From Anniella stebbinsi (Eukaryota > Chordata > Lepidosauria > Squamata > Anniellidae): a DNA stretch of 64,000 bases. Each line of letters begins with the position of its first letter. Within the stretch, counting starts at the first letter, position 1. Below are positions 22,825 through 34,010 of this stretch, piece after piece. Location: contig JARDYH010000007.1 of NCBI GenBank assembly GCA_029215795.1, forward strand, positions 21,277,263 through 21,341,262, written 5' to 3'. Under the pieces are notes generated by a model. The model saw only the letters and a list, made by a program, of their open reading frames with translations. It was not told where the DNA came from and ran no database searches. The translations under genes and the position numbers were made by a program.

Positions 22825-23529
22825 CACACTGAAATGCATAGGGAAACAAAATACTCTTTCCACAGTGCTAAAATCAAATCAAAGTGAGCCTCTTTGTAAA
22901 GGGTGTTCCACATATGGACGCTTAAAATGCCCTCTCCCTAAATTTCACCCTGATTTTAGCTCAGGTTTGATCCAAAGAAAGAATCTATCGAAATAACATT
23001 TCTTTCAAAAGAAGGCTTTACTACTGATTCTGCCAAACCTGGAAGGAATTCAGTTAAATAGAGCTGCTCTTCATGTTTGAACATACACAATGGCAACATT
23101 CCTCAATTGCAATTTGATCTGTACATTTCAGAGAGCAGTTCAGTACTGAATGGGGTCATGAGACAATAGTAATTAATTCCTAAGTCTCATCTTTTGTCTT
23201 TTAAGACTGAAATTATACGATGCCACCACTGGAATCACAAAACACATTTGATTATTTTGCTGTTATGAATGATATTTCACTAAACGTTCTGTTTGTTTAA
23301 GCCCAGAGGATTGAAGTTCTTCTCATGCTGCGCAGGTGAAAAACTGGGTTTTGTTATATACTATAATTCTAAGCACGGGGGGGAGGGGGGGAATTGTACT
23401 TGAGATTTCAAAATAAAATAAAGCCATGCTTTATGTGCTAGGCTGCAGTTTGAAAGAGGAGGAGGAAAATCTAACCTCCAGACAATTTTTATAGCTGTGG
23501 GGAGGGCACCCAATGCAATTGCCAAGAAA
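22825..23529. other. Non-coding stretch
   Basis: No recognised gene or repeat. Confidence 0.45.
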
Positions 23530-24293
23530 AGCCTTTCTTCACCCTGCTCGCTGGAGTGGGGAGAGGTGGTTGCGGGCGAGGATGGGGAGAGGTGACATGG
23601 GGGGCAGCCACTGGCTGGCCTGGGATGGTGCCACTGGTGAGGGGAGGGGTTCAGGGCTATTTAAGGCCCGGGACCCCTCCGCATCTCCACTGTTGCTGCG
23701 CAGCTCCCTCCCGCCCTCCCCTGTTGACAGTGTGGGTTCGCCGGTCGTCTGTTTGGAGGCCAAGTAGGAATTTTTTGCTCACAATCTAACTTGTTTGTGA
23801 GTTTTTTCGCCTACTTCACACTGTGGAAGCAGGACGGGTGATAATTAGGTTAATCTGGCTATTTGGTCACTTTATGGCGGTAGGAGCGGGCATTTTTATG
23901 TTTTTGTTAATGGTGAGCATTCACAGGCACGGTTCAAGTGATTGGTAACGCCTGAGGGCCAACCACTGAGAGCCCTGCGGCATCAGTTGGGGGGATAAGG
24001 CTTACCTTTGGGGCCAACCCTTCTCGTCTACTCGGAGCCCTGCGGCACGAGGGGAGACGACACCGGAAGGCCCTCCACCCCAGATTGGGAAGCTCGGGGA
24101 GCGGCGAAAGTACAGGCGCCACTTCCCGGGCTGTGAATGTCTCGCCCGATCCCTTTAATGGCCTGGTTGGCCATGGCAAAATGCCCGCTTAGGTTCTCCT
24201 CCCCCCTTTCTGCTTATTTGTAAATAAATAAAGTGGCCCTTGTTTAAATCCCAACTCTGGTGTCGCCTCGTTATTTCTCATCCTTCACTCCGC
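23530..24293 (+). mobile_element. LTR-like GC-rich repeat, copy 2
   Basis: Best-preserved plus-strand copy. TATA-like GCTATTTAAGG lies near 23656, GC- and CpG-rich sequence follows, and AATAAATAAAGTGGCCC lies at about 24223-24239. It ends CTTCACTCCGCA. Closest to copy 1 (7635-8405, opposite strand). No flanking gag, pro or pol reading frame was found within several kilobases. The LTR label is inferred from promoter/poly(A) layout. The CpG-rich body could be mistaken for a CpG-island promoter. Confidence 0.55.
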
Positions 24294-24485
24294 AAAGCAC
24301 TAGACATGTTTCTTTTAAAGTTATATGTCTTTATTTCTATTACTGATCACTTTATATTTAGGACATAGTTTGATATTGATATTTTTATATTCTTTTTAAT
24401 GATAATGTAAAATTCTTTCAGATGACTCTAAGAGGCAAATTTAAGTGCTACCAAAATAAGACATTAGACTTTTGGAATGGCTTCC

Positions 24486-25604
24486 TCTAGACGATCGATT
24501 TACGCCTCCTTTATGGCGCATTAACGGTTTTACCTCTTTACGAACGAAGCTCAAATCAGGCATGCAGGCGATTTTTATCCTCATGAATGCGCATTTTCAA
24601 ATTCACATTTAAGAGTGACTTCTAATTTCCTCTGAAGTTACAGCGCCTTATCTTAGTGGAAACAACTTCTGAGCATTCACATTAATGGTGATAGTGGGCG
24701 TACTTTGGTGGTGATGTCATGCATTAATAACTGCCCCTTTGCTGGGAACACCTCCCAGTTGTTCTTTTTCATTTCCTGTGTCCTCCCTCCCACTTCTTCC
24801 TCGTCCCTCAGGATGGCATCTCCAGGAATGGCTGACCCAACCTGTACTGAAAATAAAGTTTCTTTTAAATCCCCTACCAGAATATTTATTTCATTGAGGT
24901 GCGGGGCCAGATGGAGGTGGTTTCACAGGAAGCAAGGGGGTGGGAGTAAGGATGTGCAGATGATTAGCAATCCGCTAAGACAAATCATTCCCTCCCTTGC
25001 TGGGTTCCTGACATTGAGCTGCGTGTGTGTGTGCGTGTGTATGTTGTAGATCACCAAAAAGACAAGTTATTACTGAGATACAACTGGAATATCTTTATTC
25101 TACAAATGCTGTTTAAATGAGGGCAGAAGCAGATTGCAAAGGAAAGTGTGGCCAGAGAATCAGAAAGGGGTGGGTAAGACATCCTGTAAGAGCCTGTCCG
25201 AAGCCATAGGCTTGCATTTCCATTTACTCCTGAGCAGTTGGGGGGGACTACTACAAATGGTGATTGGGCACAAAGGAAGAGGTAAACCAGGTGACCAATG
25301 GCAGGTAACCCAGGTAACCAAAGACAGGAGATCCAGGGTTAACAAACGGCAGAAAACTGAGGAGGCAGTTCCACCAGGAAAAGGGCGGTGCTTTCGTCAA
25401 CATTTCCTCATTTAAGCCTCGATCTATGCTTCATTTATAATGCGATTCTATGCATATAAACAACTTTAAAGCACATTGCTTAGAGCCCATCATTTGCTTC
25501 CACGTCTCTCATCTATAGGTATTAGGCACAAACTTGAATGTAGGCTAATGCACATATTCAGAGAATCAGGCATAAAAGCGACATTGGTCTTCTAGAGAGG
25601 ACCA
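24486..25604. mobile_element. Family C inverted-repeat element, copy 1 (tentative)
   Basis: The left end CCTCTAGACGATCGATTTAC and right end (inverse CCTCTCTAGAAGACCAATGT) are imperfect inverses. Each is followed by a CGC-TTTATG motif. It includes GC-poor and unrelated interior sequence, so two separate elements are possible. Confidence 0.4.
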
Positions 25605-26155
25605 ATGTTAAGATATAACTAAAAATGCCTAAATACATGCATGAAAAAGATAATATAAACTCTAACTCGCTCTGGTTACCAGGACCTCCACTCCCTGGTA
25701 TCTCCCCTGGTACATGACAATCCCCATTTTGTTTTGAACAGAAGAACAGAAGAAGAGCAATTCTGGATCAGACCAAGGATCCAGCACTCTGTTCACACAA
25801 TGGCCCAGCAGCTGTTGAAAAGGGACCCATCCAAGAAGCCTGTCTGCTAATGGGTCTTCAAATAGGGACTTGTCCTCTGTAAAGTAGAATTTCTGGTCAG
25901 CCTAAAGACATGGGGGTTGAAAGGAGAAGGTATTGGCAAGAGGAGAAAAAGAAGGGGCAATGGAGGTTTGTTCACTTTGGCAGAAAGGAATTGTGCAAGG
26001 TTACCTTATTGGGATGAAGAAGAAGAAGCTGTTGCCCAAACAAAAAATAACTTGACTGGATGAGATGGAGAAAGTTCAGCTGGGTAGACAACCACATATG
26101 AGGGCTTTATTTTTATTTTTATTTATTTTTTGCTTATACTTCTGAGATGAAGTAA
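25605..26155. other. Non-coding stretch
   Basis: Includes a CR1 fragment at 25738-25860. No gene is recognised. Confidence 0.5.
25738..25860 (-). mobile_element. CR1 3'-end fragment
   Basis: GAACAGAAGAAGAGCAATTC, TGGATCAGACCAAGGATCCA and GCACTCTGTTCACACAATGG are the inverse of a CR1 3' UTR, as in 52093-52275. Confidence 0.7.
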
Positions 26156-26156
26156 C

Positions 26157-26255
26157 CAGGGCAGGAACTACACTACTATTTTAAAGCGGTTTATAACAGT
26201 AGTAACACACTCCATATACAGTTTTCAAAGTGTTGTATCCTGTAGATCTGGTCCA
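26157..26255. mobile_element. Family B inverted-repeat element, copy 3, shortened
   Basis: Begins CAGGGCAGGAACTACACTAC and ends CCTGTAGATCTGGTCC. It keeps AGCGGTTTATAACAGTAGTAAC and the GTATACAGTTTTCAAA-type interior with a deletion. Confidence 0.7.
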
Positions 26256-26522
26256 GTACAGAGCTGAGTTAATTTGTTGTTTGTTAACAGAAGTAGAATT
26301 TTTGCATCTTTAATATGGAACCAATGGACACTGGTGTTTTTGAAGTATCACTACCAGAGTGTCCCCATTTGCATCCATAAAAACTTGAAATGCATGCCAG
26401 ACAGTGACAGAGGTTAGAAGCAGCATTTTACTTGAAACATATTTAATCTTATTTCAGAATGATTAATAAAAGTGCCAGCCTTGCTCTTTCTTGGCATATT
26501 GGGGGGGGGGGGAGGGAGGATA

Positions 26523-26564
<42 letters not shown>
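26523..26564. repeat. (ATT)n microsatellite
   Basis: About 14 pure ATT units, preceded by a G-run. The translated poly-Tyr frame is meaningless. Confidence 0.95.
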
Positions 26565-26884
26565 GCTTCTTGTGTCCTACCTTACTTTATATTTTCACGT
26601 ACATCAATTCTAAGAAGCAAATTATTGTCTAAAAATAAATACACTTGTTTACTTCTCTCTCTCTGATACATCTTAATCAGCACACTGAGTGGAAATGAAC
26701 CACCATTCCACATAAATCTGACATAGCCTAATGCCCTATCATGTTCAATTTTGGAAAATGTCACACTAGTAAAAACAAAAAAAAATGCATAGTGTTTTCG
26801 GAGCCATTTCCATTTGCAGACAGACTCAAAATATGGGATGGTTCAGATATGAGAGAGTTATAGTGTGTGTGTGTGGGGGGAACT

Positions 26885-27005
26885 TTTTGCCCTCCAGAAA
26901 CTTTGGCCTACAACTCCCATGAGGCTACATCATTAGCTATGCTGGCTAGGGCTGGTGGAATTTGTAGCCCAATGTCCACCTTCTTCCAAAGCTGACAGAT
27001 GGTTG
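26885..27005. mobile_element. Family F palindromic element
   Basis: TTGCCCTCCAGAAACTTTGG with CTACAACTCCCATGAGG is inverse to TGGAATTTGTAGCCCAATGT. Same layout as 59887-60015. Confidence 0.6.
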
Positions 27006-27202
27006 GAAGCTCATTATTATACCCTACTTGAATTTGACAAAAAACAAAACCCTGGGCCAAATATTTTGACCCAGCCCTAGAAATGTTCCCTCATACTTTC
27101 ACAACCTCTTAATGAGGACTTTAAAGAGGAGCCATTTCACAAACACTAATGGGTTGAAAAAACATGGAGCATCAGCAAACTGTTCATGCACAGTATTGTG
27201 GA

Positions 27203-27249
27203 GATTAGATAGATAATAGATGATAGATAGATGATAGAGATAGATAGAT

Positions 27250-27303
<54 letters not shown>

Positions 27304-27310
27304 GATAGAT

Positions 27311-27364
<54 letters not shown>

Positions 27365-27390
27365 GATAGATGATAGATAGATAGATAGAG

Positions 27391-27420
<30 letters not shown>
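27203..27420. repeat. (GATA)n array with GA-rich interruptions
   Basis: About 215 bases of GATA/TAGA tetramers. Regular GATGATAGAGATAGAT interruptions suggest higher-order duplication, and the array ends in a pure GA run. The apparent Tyr-Leu-Ser protein on the opposite strand is an artefact. Confidence 0.95.
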
Positions 27421-27421
<1 letters not shown>

Positions 27422-27775
27422 TGCTGGTGAAATTCACAAGACTCAGGCCTAGAATATTGAACTTTTGGAGCTCATCATGCTTGCCTCAAAGGAGAGGCGA
27501 GAATTAGTTGCTCCTGAATTTTGTTCTGCAGCTCAGATTTAAATCAGAGCTTTGAAGAACTGCTCCCAGGAACTCTGTGAGTGGAAGGCAAGAAGCAAAT
27601 CACTCATGTGGCCAATCACTGAGGTTAGAGGGTCTCCCACAATGTTTGTTTCCTAAGCTTTGGGTTGCCTCAGAGAATAAACAGAGGGGTGTGTTTTTTA
27701 TTTATTTTGAAAAAAAACTGTTTATTTCATAAACAATCTGAAGTAAGCAAGAGCAAGCTTAGCCTTCTCTATTGA

Positions 27776-27815
<40 letters not shown>

Positions 27816-28010
27816 AGAATGGGATGGAGAATTCCAGACATACTACTTTTAAAAGAAGACCAACTAATTATAAACTCCTAAATCTGGACAGAAACATGGA
27901 TGAGAAGTTTGGAAACATTCCTCATAGCATTATTGTTCAAGAGGAGGGGAAGTCATATCTCTCAGATTCTGATGATATTGTTGTTGCAAGTTGATCATAA
28001 CTGTCAGGGA
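27421..28010. other. Non-coding stretch with a (GAAA)n tract
   Basis: A pure (GAAA)n tract lies at about 27774-27817. No gene is seen. Confidence 0.55.
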
Positions 28011-28011
28011 C

Positions 28012-28317
28012 CCCCTCTAGATGGATTCTGTTTGACGCCTGTTCCTCCGATTATGCGCATCTTCTCGGAAGCGCTTTATCGTAAATGCTTGTATGCAGGA
28101 GGTAATTGAGCACTCAACAGGTGACCTTACCGGTTGTTTCAAATGTGCTTTACAAGTAGTTAATGCAGAGAATCACTTGTTCACATAGTCAAAATGTGCT
28201 TTAATGGCCGGAGCAAAATAAAACTCGCCATTTAACGCGCATTCAATAATGCGCATAATCGGAGAGAAAACGCGCCCCTACGCCCGATTTGCGCTCCGTT
28301 CTTGTAGAGGAAAATTT
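28012..28317. mobile_element. Family C inverted-repeat element, copy 2
   Basis: Inner inverse pair CTCCGATTATGCGCAT (about 28046-28061) and ATGCGCATAATCGGAG (about 28248-28263). Outer inverse ends CCTCTAGATGG and TTCTTGTAGAGG. CpG-containing GCGCAT motifs recur, as in copy 1 (TGGCGCATTA). Confidence 0.65.
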
Positions 28318-29851
28318 TTTAATGAGCCTTGAAAGAGCTTTAAATGCCTCTTGTAGAGGCAGCCTGGGACTATTCTTCTACCCCCCCCCCAACTTTTCAA
28401 AACCCAGTAGGTATCTACAGCCACTTCTCTCTCTTTTAGTTTTCCTTGCAATCTTTTCAGCAGCCTGTTTTTAGTCATATCATCTACTGCTCAAAAGGAG
28501 CAAACACACACACACTTCCTTGAAATTTTGCCTCCAGGACTAAAGACATCTGAAAATAGCAGTTGACCTTATGCCTTCACTCCCAGGGATAAATAATGGA
28601 AAAGATAGATTTGACAGCTTGCAGCTTGAATGCTCTGTCATTCAGACTACCGTTCTTTCCTGGGGATTTGGAATCATCGGCAAATACTGCAAGCATCCAA
28701 TATTCCTTTGTATATGAATTGTGGTATAAGCTTGAAACTATTAAGTCTTGCATATTCGCTCAATTTGCAGTGCTGATTCCATCTTGACCACAGCTTAAGC
28801 AGCCGGTGCCATATCTTGAAGGGTTTTAGCTGAATGTATTAAGTCACACACCTGTTTAATCTTTACGTATTTCTGCTAGCAAAAGTTATATCTAAGACAC
28901 GCAGGTGATGCTGCCCTGGGTCTGAGGAATCACTGCATGATCTAGGGATGAGAAGCTCTGAAAAGCTGCCGATCTTTTCAAAATTCATGGAATAAAAAGG
29001 AAGGTGATTGTAGATGAAAGAGGTTCAGAGGTGTATTCCTAAATAGAGGCGTTAAAGGACTCAGCAGACAGAGCAGTTATTACTTTTCCTAGGAGAGTCC
29101 CTGTCTCTCACTGTGTTGCCTTCATTTTGTATTTCCTGTAAGTAACACCCCTAAAAGTCATGCGTACAGAAAAGGCTTACCTGTTTGCTACCTGACTAAC
29201 ACTTTGAAATCACTCTCGAGCATTGCCTTTCAACCGATACCCTGCAGTTCTGTTTGGCTCCATCTGAGGTTGGAGAGTACACACATATCACCACATCCAC
29301 TCTTGCCACGGCATCTCACCCACATCTCACCCCACACACACTGCTTCTGTGTCCCCCACCAAAGCAAGCTGGTGGACGAGTGGTAGAGGGCTCCCTGAAG
29401 AGCTTTGTCAACCAGAGAAAGTGGCTAGTGCTGCTCTCCAGAGAGCCAGCCAAGCCCCAAATGCCTGGTTCTGAGGGGGTCCACCCTCAGAGCTAGGCAT
29501 TGTAGGAGAGGCATCCCTGGAGATCACCTGAATGCCTTACCTCTGACATGAGCACATGTTGGCTGAACTTTCCTGACTCTTGGTAGGTATAATGTCTGTG
29601 TGGAATACAATAAAGGCCATTTGGGTGCCATACTCCAGAATTACAGGTGGCAAAAACAGCCTTCTATTATTGAATGTAATGTGAAATTTATTAGCTATCA
29701 CTCATATCCAATTACTTCTCAAATGGAAACTCTGTGTCCCTTCCCCCTGAAATTTGGTGCCATGATTCCATGAGGAAGTAGTATAAATTGTGTGAGTTTC
29801 AAACTATTAGGATTTAGAATGTCAAAATTGTAGGTAGTGGAATACAAAGTT
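28318..29851. other. Non-coding stretch; 28610-28930 possibly conserved
   Basis: No gene is recognised. A C-run lies near 28381. The part at 28610-28930 is free of recognised repeats and rich in AT-type factor motifs (see findings). Confidence 0.45.
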
Positions 29852-29971
29852 GGGCCAGATCTACACCAAGCAGGATAAGACACTTTGAAAACTGTATGTG
29901 AAGGTGTGTTCTGGGCCCCATCTATCGTCACTACTGTTATAAACCATTTTAAAGCAGCAGTGTAGATCCTG
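29852..29971. mobile_element. Family B inverted-repeat element, copy 4
   Basis: Begins GGGCCAGATCTACACCAAGC and ends AAGCAGCAGTGTAGATCCT, with the shared interior CACTTTGAAAACTGTATGTG and GTCACTACTGTTATAAACC. Confidence 0.8.
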
Positions 29972-30140
29972 TTTTGGTCTCCACTGAAGGTAGTGAAAAG
30001 TGTATTGGATGTCTCTCCTCTTTCTTTCTTTCTTTCTTTCTTTTCTTTTTTCCCCTCCCAAACTCCCTGGAATTTTCTAGGTATTTATTCCCTGAAGGAG
30101 TAGCCTAAGCCTGCAATTTCATTACATTTAGATTTAAAGG

Positions 30141-30458
30141 AGGCTGACCATATGAAAAGGAGGACAGGGCTCCTGTAACTTTAACAGTTGCAGAGAAAAG
30201 GGAATTTCAGCTGGCATCATTTGTATACAATTAGTACCTGGTGAAATCCTCTCTTCATCACAACAGTTAAAGGTGCAGGCACTATATTAGAGTGACCATA
30301 TACAAAAAAAGGCAGGGCCCCTGCAACTTTAACTGTTGTGATAAAGAGGGAATTTCACAGGTACGAATGGCATACAAATGACGCCAACTGAAATTCCCCT
30401 TTCTCTACAACTGTTAAAGTTACATGAGCCCTGTCCTCCTTTTCATATGGTCAGCCTA
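30141..30458. mobile_element. Family A palindromic MITE, copy 3
   Basis: Starts AGGCTGACCATATGAAAAGG and ends CTTTTCATATGGTCAGCCTA. It is flanked by perfect 8-bp direct repeats TTTAAAGG (30133-30140 and 30459-30466), diagnostic of hAT-type insertion. The first T of the usual TAGG terminus is missing on the left. Confidence 0.9.
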
Positions 30459-30654
30459 TTTAAAGGGAAGATGAAGTGGGGCTCCCACTGAAAAAAAATG
30501 ATTTCAGAAAGACAAATCTAAATTTGAAAAATGAACACACTAATTCTGAATTCACAAAATATTGATGAAAGTTTTATGAAAGATATAAATTATGAAAATT
30601 TTAAATCCCACCAAAAAGAAAGAAAAATATTTTTCCCCAGTGCACAGCCAGATA

Positions 30655-30845
30655 GGCTAGAATATTGCATTGCATTGTAGTATTGCATAGCATAGTACAG
30701 CACATTAAATTATAGCATAGTGCCATATAGCTCAATCTACTACAGTGTAGTATACTATAGGGTAGTTCTGTACAGTGTATTGTGGCATAGTATAATACCA
30801 TGAAGCACAGTATACTGCAGTTTAGCATACTGCATAGTGCAATAT
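30655..30845. repeat. Degenerate GCATAGTA-type repeat
   Basis: Loosely repeated GCAT, CATAGTA and TATAGT words fill about 190 bases. The minus-strand Cys/Leu-rich frame (30601-30870) reflects this and is not a gene. Confidence 0.6.
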
Positions 30846-31643
30846 AACAAGGTAGTTGACTGAAATGCAATCTAGTCCTGTTTCTTTCCTACATTTTCCA
30901 TGCTGGCAGATGCACGGTTTTAACCCCTCTGCATTTATGGTTTGTAGAGAAATGAAGGGTGTGAATAGGTTGATAGTACATGTCCTGCAATATATGGATG
31001 TGCAGGCCAATGTATTTCTCTGAAGGGTAACTCAATTCTCTTTTCTTGAGGTCCCACGCTGAGAAGTTTAGTGGGGTTAAAAGTGTTCATTCTCCATTTC
31101 AAGATGTGCACGAAGCTTATTTCCCTTCTACATCTAGGATTGGCAATACATGACATTTTCATATCTGCTCACGTACAGAAAATCGGCATAGATTCCAGGA
31201 TAATCAGACTGCTAAAGGTCATCCTCCTAAAATAGGTAGTTATCAGCATTTTGAGAAAGCATTACTTCTAATCAATATTTGTCATGCTGTGAATATCTTC
31301 TGAGCAGTCTGGATTCTTAGTTGATTTGGTTAAAAACATACTTTTTGAACTTTCCTTTCAGAAAGCTATTATTCATTTAAAAAACCTATTCCACTGTTTT
31401 CGTAAGCATATACTCCATGTCTAAAACAGCAAATTATATGTCTACAAACAGTGAGTTACTGCAAAAGATGCTCACCTTTGCATTCAAAGAATGTTTTGAT
31501 TATATTTCAAGAACTTATAGAAGACAAAATGCTTTCCCTATCTGTTGTTCCATTTATTTCCTAATGAAAAGGATTTTATTTTTCCTCTAATGATAAAGAC
31601 CAGATTCTGTATTCTGCAGGACTTGCAAGATAAAAGGAAGAGG

Positions 31644-31790
31644 TTAGGGCTACAATTCTATACATGAGACTGAGTCCCATGGAATGCCATGATCCTTACT
31701 TCTGAGTAGGCATGCAATGGATTTCATTGTCAGGCTGTAAGTACATACACACTTACTTAGGAATTCAATAGGATTTAATTCTCCATAGAC
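31644..31790. mobile_element. Family G palindromic repeat
   Basis: GGGCTACAATTCTATACATG, TACTTCTGAGTAGGCATGCA and AATTCAATAGGATTTAATTC follow the pattern of a squamate palindromic repeat whose arms read CTGCAATCCTATA and TATAGGATTGCAG. Confidence 0.5.
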
Positions 31791-32871
31791 ATAGATAGGG
31801 AGAATCCTAAAGATGTATCAGGTTTGAGAAGAGCTGTATCTGCCTGGCTTGCCACTTGCCTTTGTATGGTGGACTTGATTTCTTCTCTTGCTCAGATTAA
31901 AAGCTGAACAGGGACATATTTTTGGGCGGCTAATACTCACCTCAAATTTGAGACAAGCATTACAAGCACTCAGATTTGTATTTCTGAGCCACGAAGTTTG
32001 ATACCATTATTCAAATGTGTTCCCTCATAGGGATACATTATAGTAAAATCTAAGGATAAAATACTATGAACATCTCTCTGGGAGTAACATGTGCATCATC
32101 TTTTTCTCCTGAAGATCTTTTCTCAGGACAGCCATGCGTTGTTGCATCTCTGTTTGATTTTGCTTAAAAGATGTTTGTAGGTACCTTTGTGATTTGTAGC
32201 TTGGAACACACAGTGTGAAATAGAAAAGTGGTGCTGGAAAAAGGCTTAGAATGCCTATTATTCTCAATTAAAATGAACGGACACAAAGTGCATCTCCCAT
32301 GATGCACGAGCGTTATTGCACCGCACATTGGGAACTGTTTGTTATACCCAGCTTTCCAGCATAATCCATCACGGCAGCGTTGTTGGTTTATGGTACGTCT
32401 GCTTTGTTATTAATTACATTTCCATGCCCGTAAATATGGTGCCCTTTGGTGATGCAAACCATTGTTGCGAGTTCTCGAAGTGATTAGAGCAATTTAGAAA
32501 TCATGACCACTGTAGCAATTTAGTAAATCACAAGAGCTCCAGTTGTGAGAGTGTTGCCCAGCATATGAATCCTTCCTTAAAATGAGCAATTGCGGGAGAA
32601 GTAAAGGGATGAGACAAGTATATATGGTGCCAAATTTGGGCCACATTTTATTAATGATCTGCAGACTGGGCGGGCCTTATTCTGCACCAGCAACTATGCT
32701 AGGCGTTGTATTGGCCAAAAACAGTCTATGTCTGGTAAGTGGCATCTTCTCATCGCCACCCCCAGGCCATACCCTTTTGGGGGGGGGTAAGCCTTCCCTC
32801 CTCGCTCCCCCCTGGGCTGCACAATACCGGGTGGAGTGAGTTGAGTTGGCCTCACAGGTAAGCCCTATCCC

Positions 32872-33205
32872 TAGGCTGACCATATATAGGCTGACCATAT
32901 GAAAAGGAGGAAAGGGCTCCTGTATCTTTAACAGTTGTAGAGAAAAGGGAATTTCAGCCAGTGTCATTTGTATGCAGTTAGTTCCTGGTGAAATCCCCTC
33001 TTCATCACAACAGCTAAAGTTGCAGGCACTATACTAGAGTGACCATATACAAAAGAAGGCAGGGCCCCTGTACCTTTAACTGTTGTGATGAAGAGGGAAT
33101 TTCACCAGGAACTAATTGCATACAAATGACACTGGCTGAAATTCCCTTTTCTCTACAACTGTTAAAGATACATGAGCCTGTCCTCCTTTTCATATGGTCA
33201 GCCTA
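32872..33205. mobile_element. Family A palindromic MITE, copy 4
   Basis: Perfect 8-bp target duplication CCTATCCC at 32864-32871 and 33206-33213. The left terminus is tandemly duplicated (TAGGCTGACCATATA then TAGGCTGACCATATG), making it about 15 bases longer than its siblings. Confidence 0.92.
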
Positions 33206-33231
33206 CCTATCCCCCCACTGGGGCCACACAG

Positions 33232-33539
33232 TAGGGTGACCAGATAAAATCCAGGTCAGGGCTCATGTAACTTTAACAGTTGTAGAGAAAAGGGAATTTC
33301 AGCCAGTGTCATTTGTATGCAATTAGTTCCTGGTGATATTCTCTCTTCATCACAACAGTTAAAGTTGCAGGGGCCCTGCCTTCTTTTGTACATGGTCACT
33401 CTAGTATCGTGCCTGCACCTTTAACTGTTGAATTTCACCAGGAACTAATTGCATACAAATGACACTGGCTGAAATTCCCTTTTCTCTACAACTGTTAAAG
33501 TTATATGAGCCCTGACCTGGATTTTATCTGATCACCCTA
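33232..33539. mobile_element. Family A MITE, copy 5 (variant termini)
   Basis: Target duplication CCACACAG/CCACACGG (33224-33231 and 33540-33547), 7 of 8 identical. The outer 30 bases differ from most copies: TAGGGTGACCAGATAAAATC instead of TAGGCTGACCATATGAAAAG. The body is the same. The copy at 60914-61233 shares this terminus. Confidence 0.9.
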
Positions 33540-34010
33540 CCACACGGTCCTCTGTGGAAGGCCTCAGGCATCACCTGTCACCATAACAGTGCCGCAGAAT
33601 GCTCACCATCCATTTACTCAAAGTGTGCCCATCCTTACCAGCCTAAGAAATTGTGACCAAATTCACCTGTTGCTGAAATGCAAAGTCTTCCTAAGACACT
33701 CTCTCCTGACATAGTGTGAAGTGGGCAGAAAGACCCATAACCCATGCCAATCAGACAATGGGCCAAAAATTCCTACTCCGCCACCAAAAGAGCAACCAGA
33801 TAAACCCACACTGCATATAGGGAGGGAGAGAAGGAGCCGCATGGATGGATGATAAGGTGGGTGTGGCTGCCTAATAAGGGCTTTTCTACCCCACCTTCGC
33901 TGATGGTGCCACCGGGTCACCATCCAATGGTGATCGGGAATGTCTCTCCTTCCCCCCACCTGCAACTGCCTCCCCATGGCCATGTGCCAGGACACGGGGG
34001 AAGGGTGTTT

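Larger units (their letters stand above)
30459..32600. other. Non-coding stretch with degenerate repeat and candidate conserved DNA
   Basis: Contains the TAGCAT-like degenerate repeat (30655-30845), a family G copy (31644-31790) and the candidate conserved segment at 32240-32535. No gene is recognised. Confidence 0.5.
32605..34010 (-). mobile_element. LTR-like repeat, copy 4, host of two MITEs
   Basis: Two outer parts (32605-32871 and 33540-34010) align in minus orientation with the LTR-like family. Shared blocks include GTGTGAAGTGGGCAGAAAGA, CCAAAAATTCCTACTCCGCC and GGCCACATTTTATTAATGAT. Two family A insertions lie between them (32872-33205 and 33232-33539). It is more diverged than copies 1 and 2. 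Confidence 0.6.

Noticed and set aside
23560..24200. CpG-island promoter of a host gene
   Set aside because: The CpG-rich sequence is repeated at 7635-8405 and in two diverged copies, so it belongs to a dispersed element.
27099..27437. Tyr/Leu/Ser-repeat protein
   Set aside because: Translation of the (GATA)n array.
30601..30870. Cysteine-rich minus-strand frame suggesting a secreted peptide or toxin
   Set aside because: Created by the degenerate GCATAGTA repeat; no signal peptide with a regular cysteine framework and no conserved exon context.
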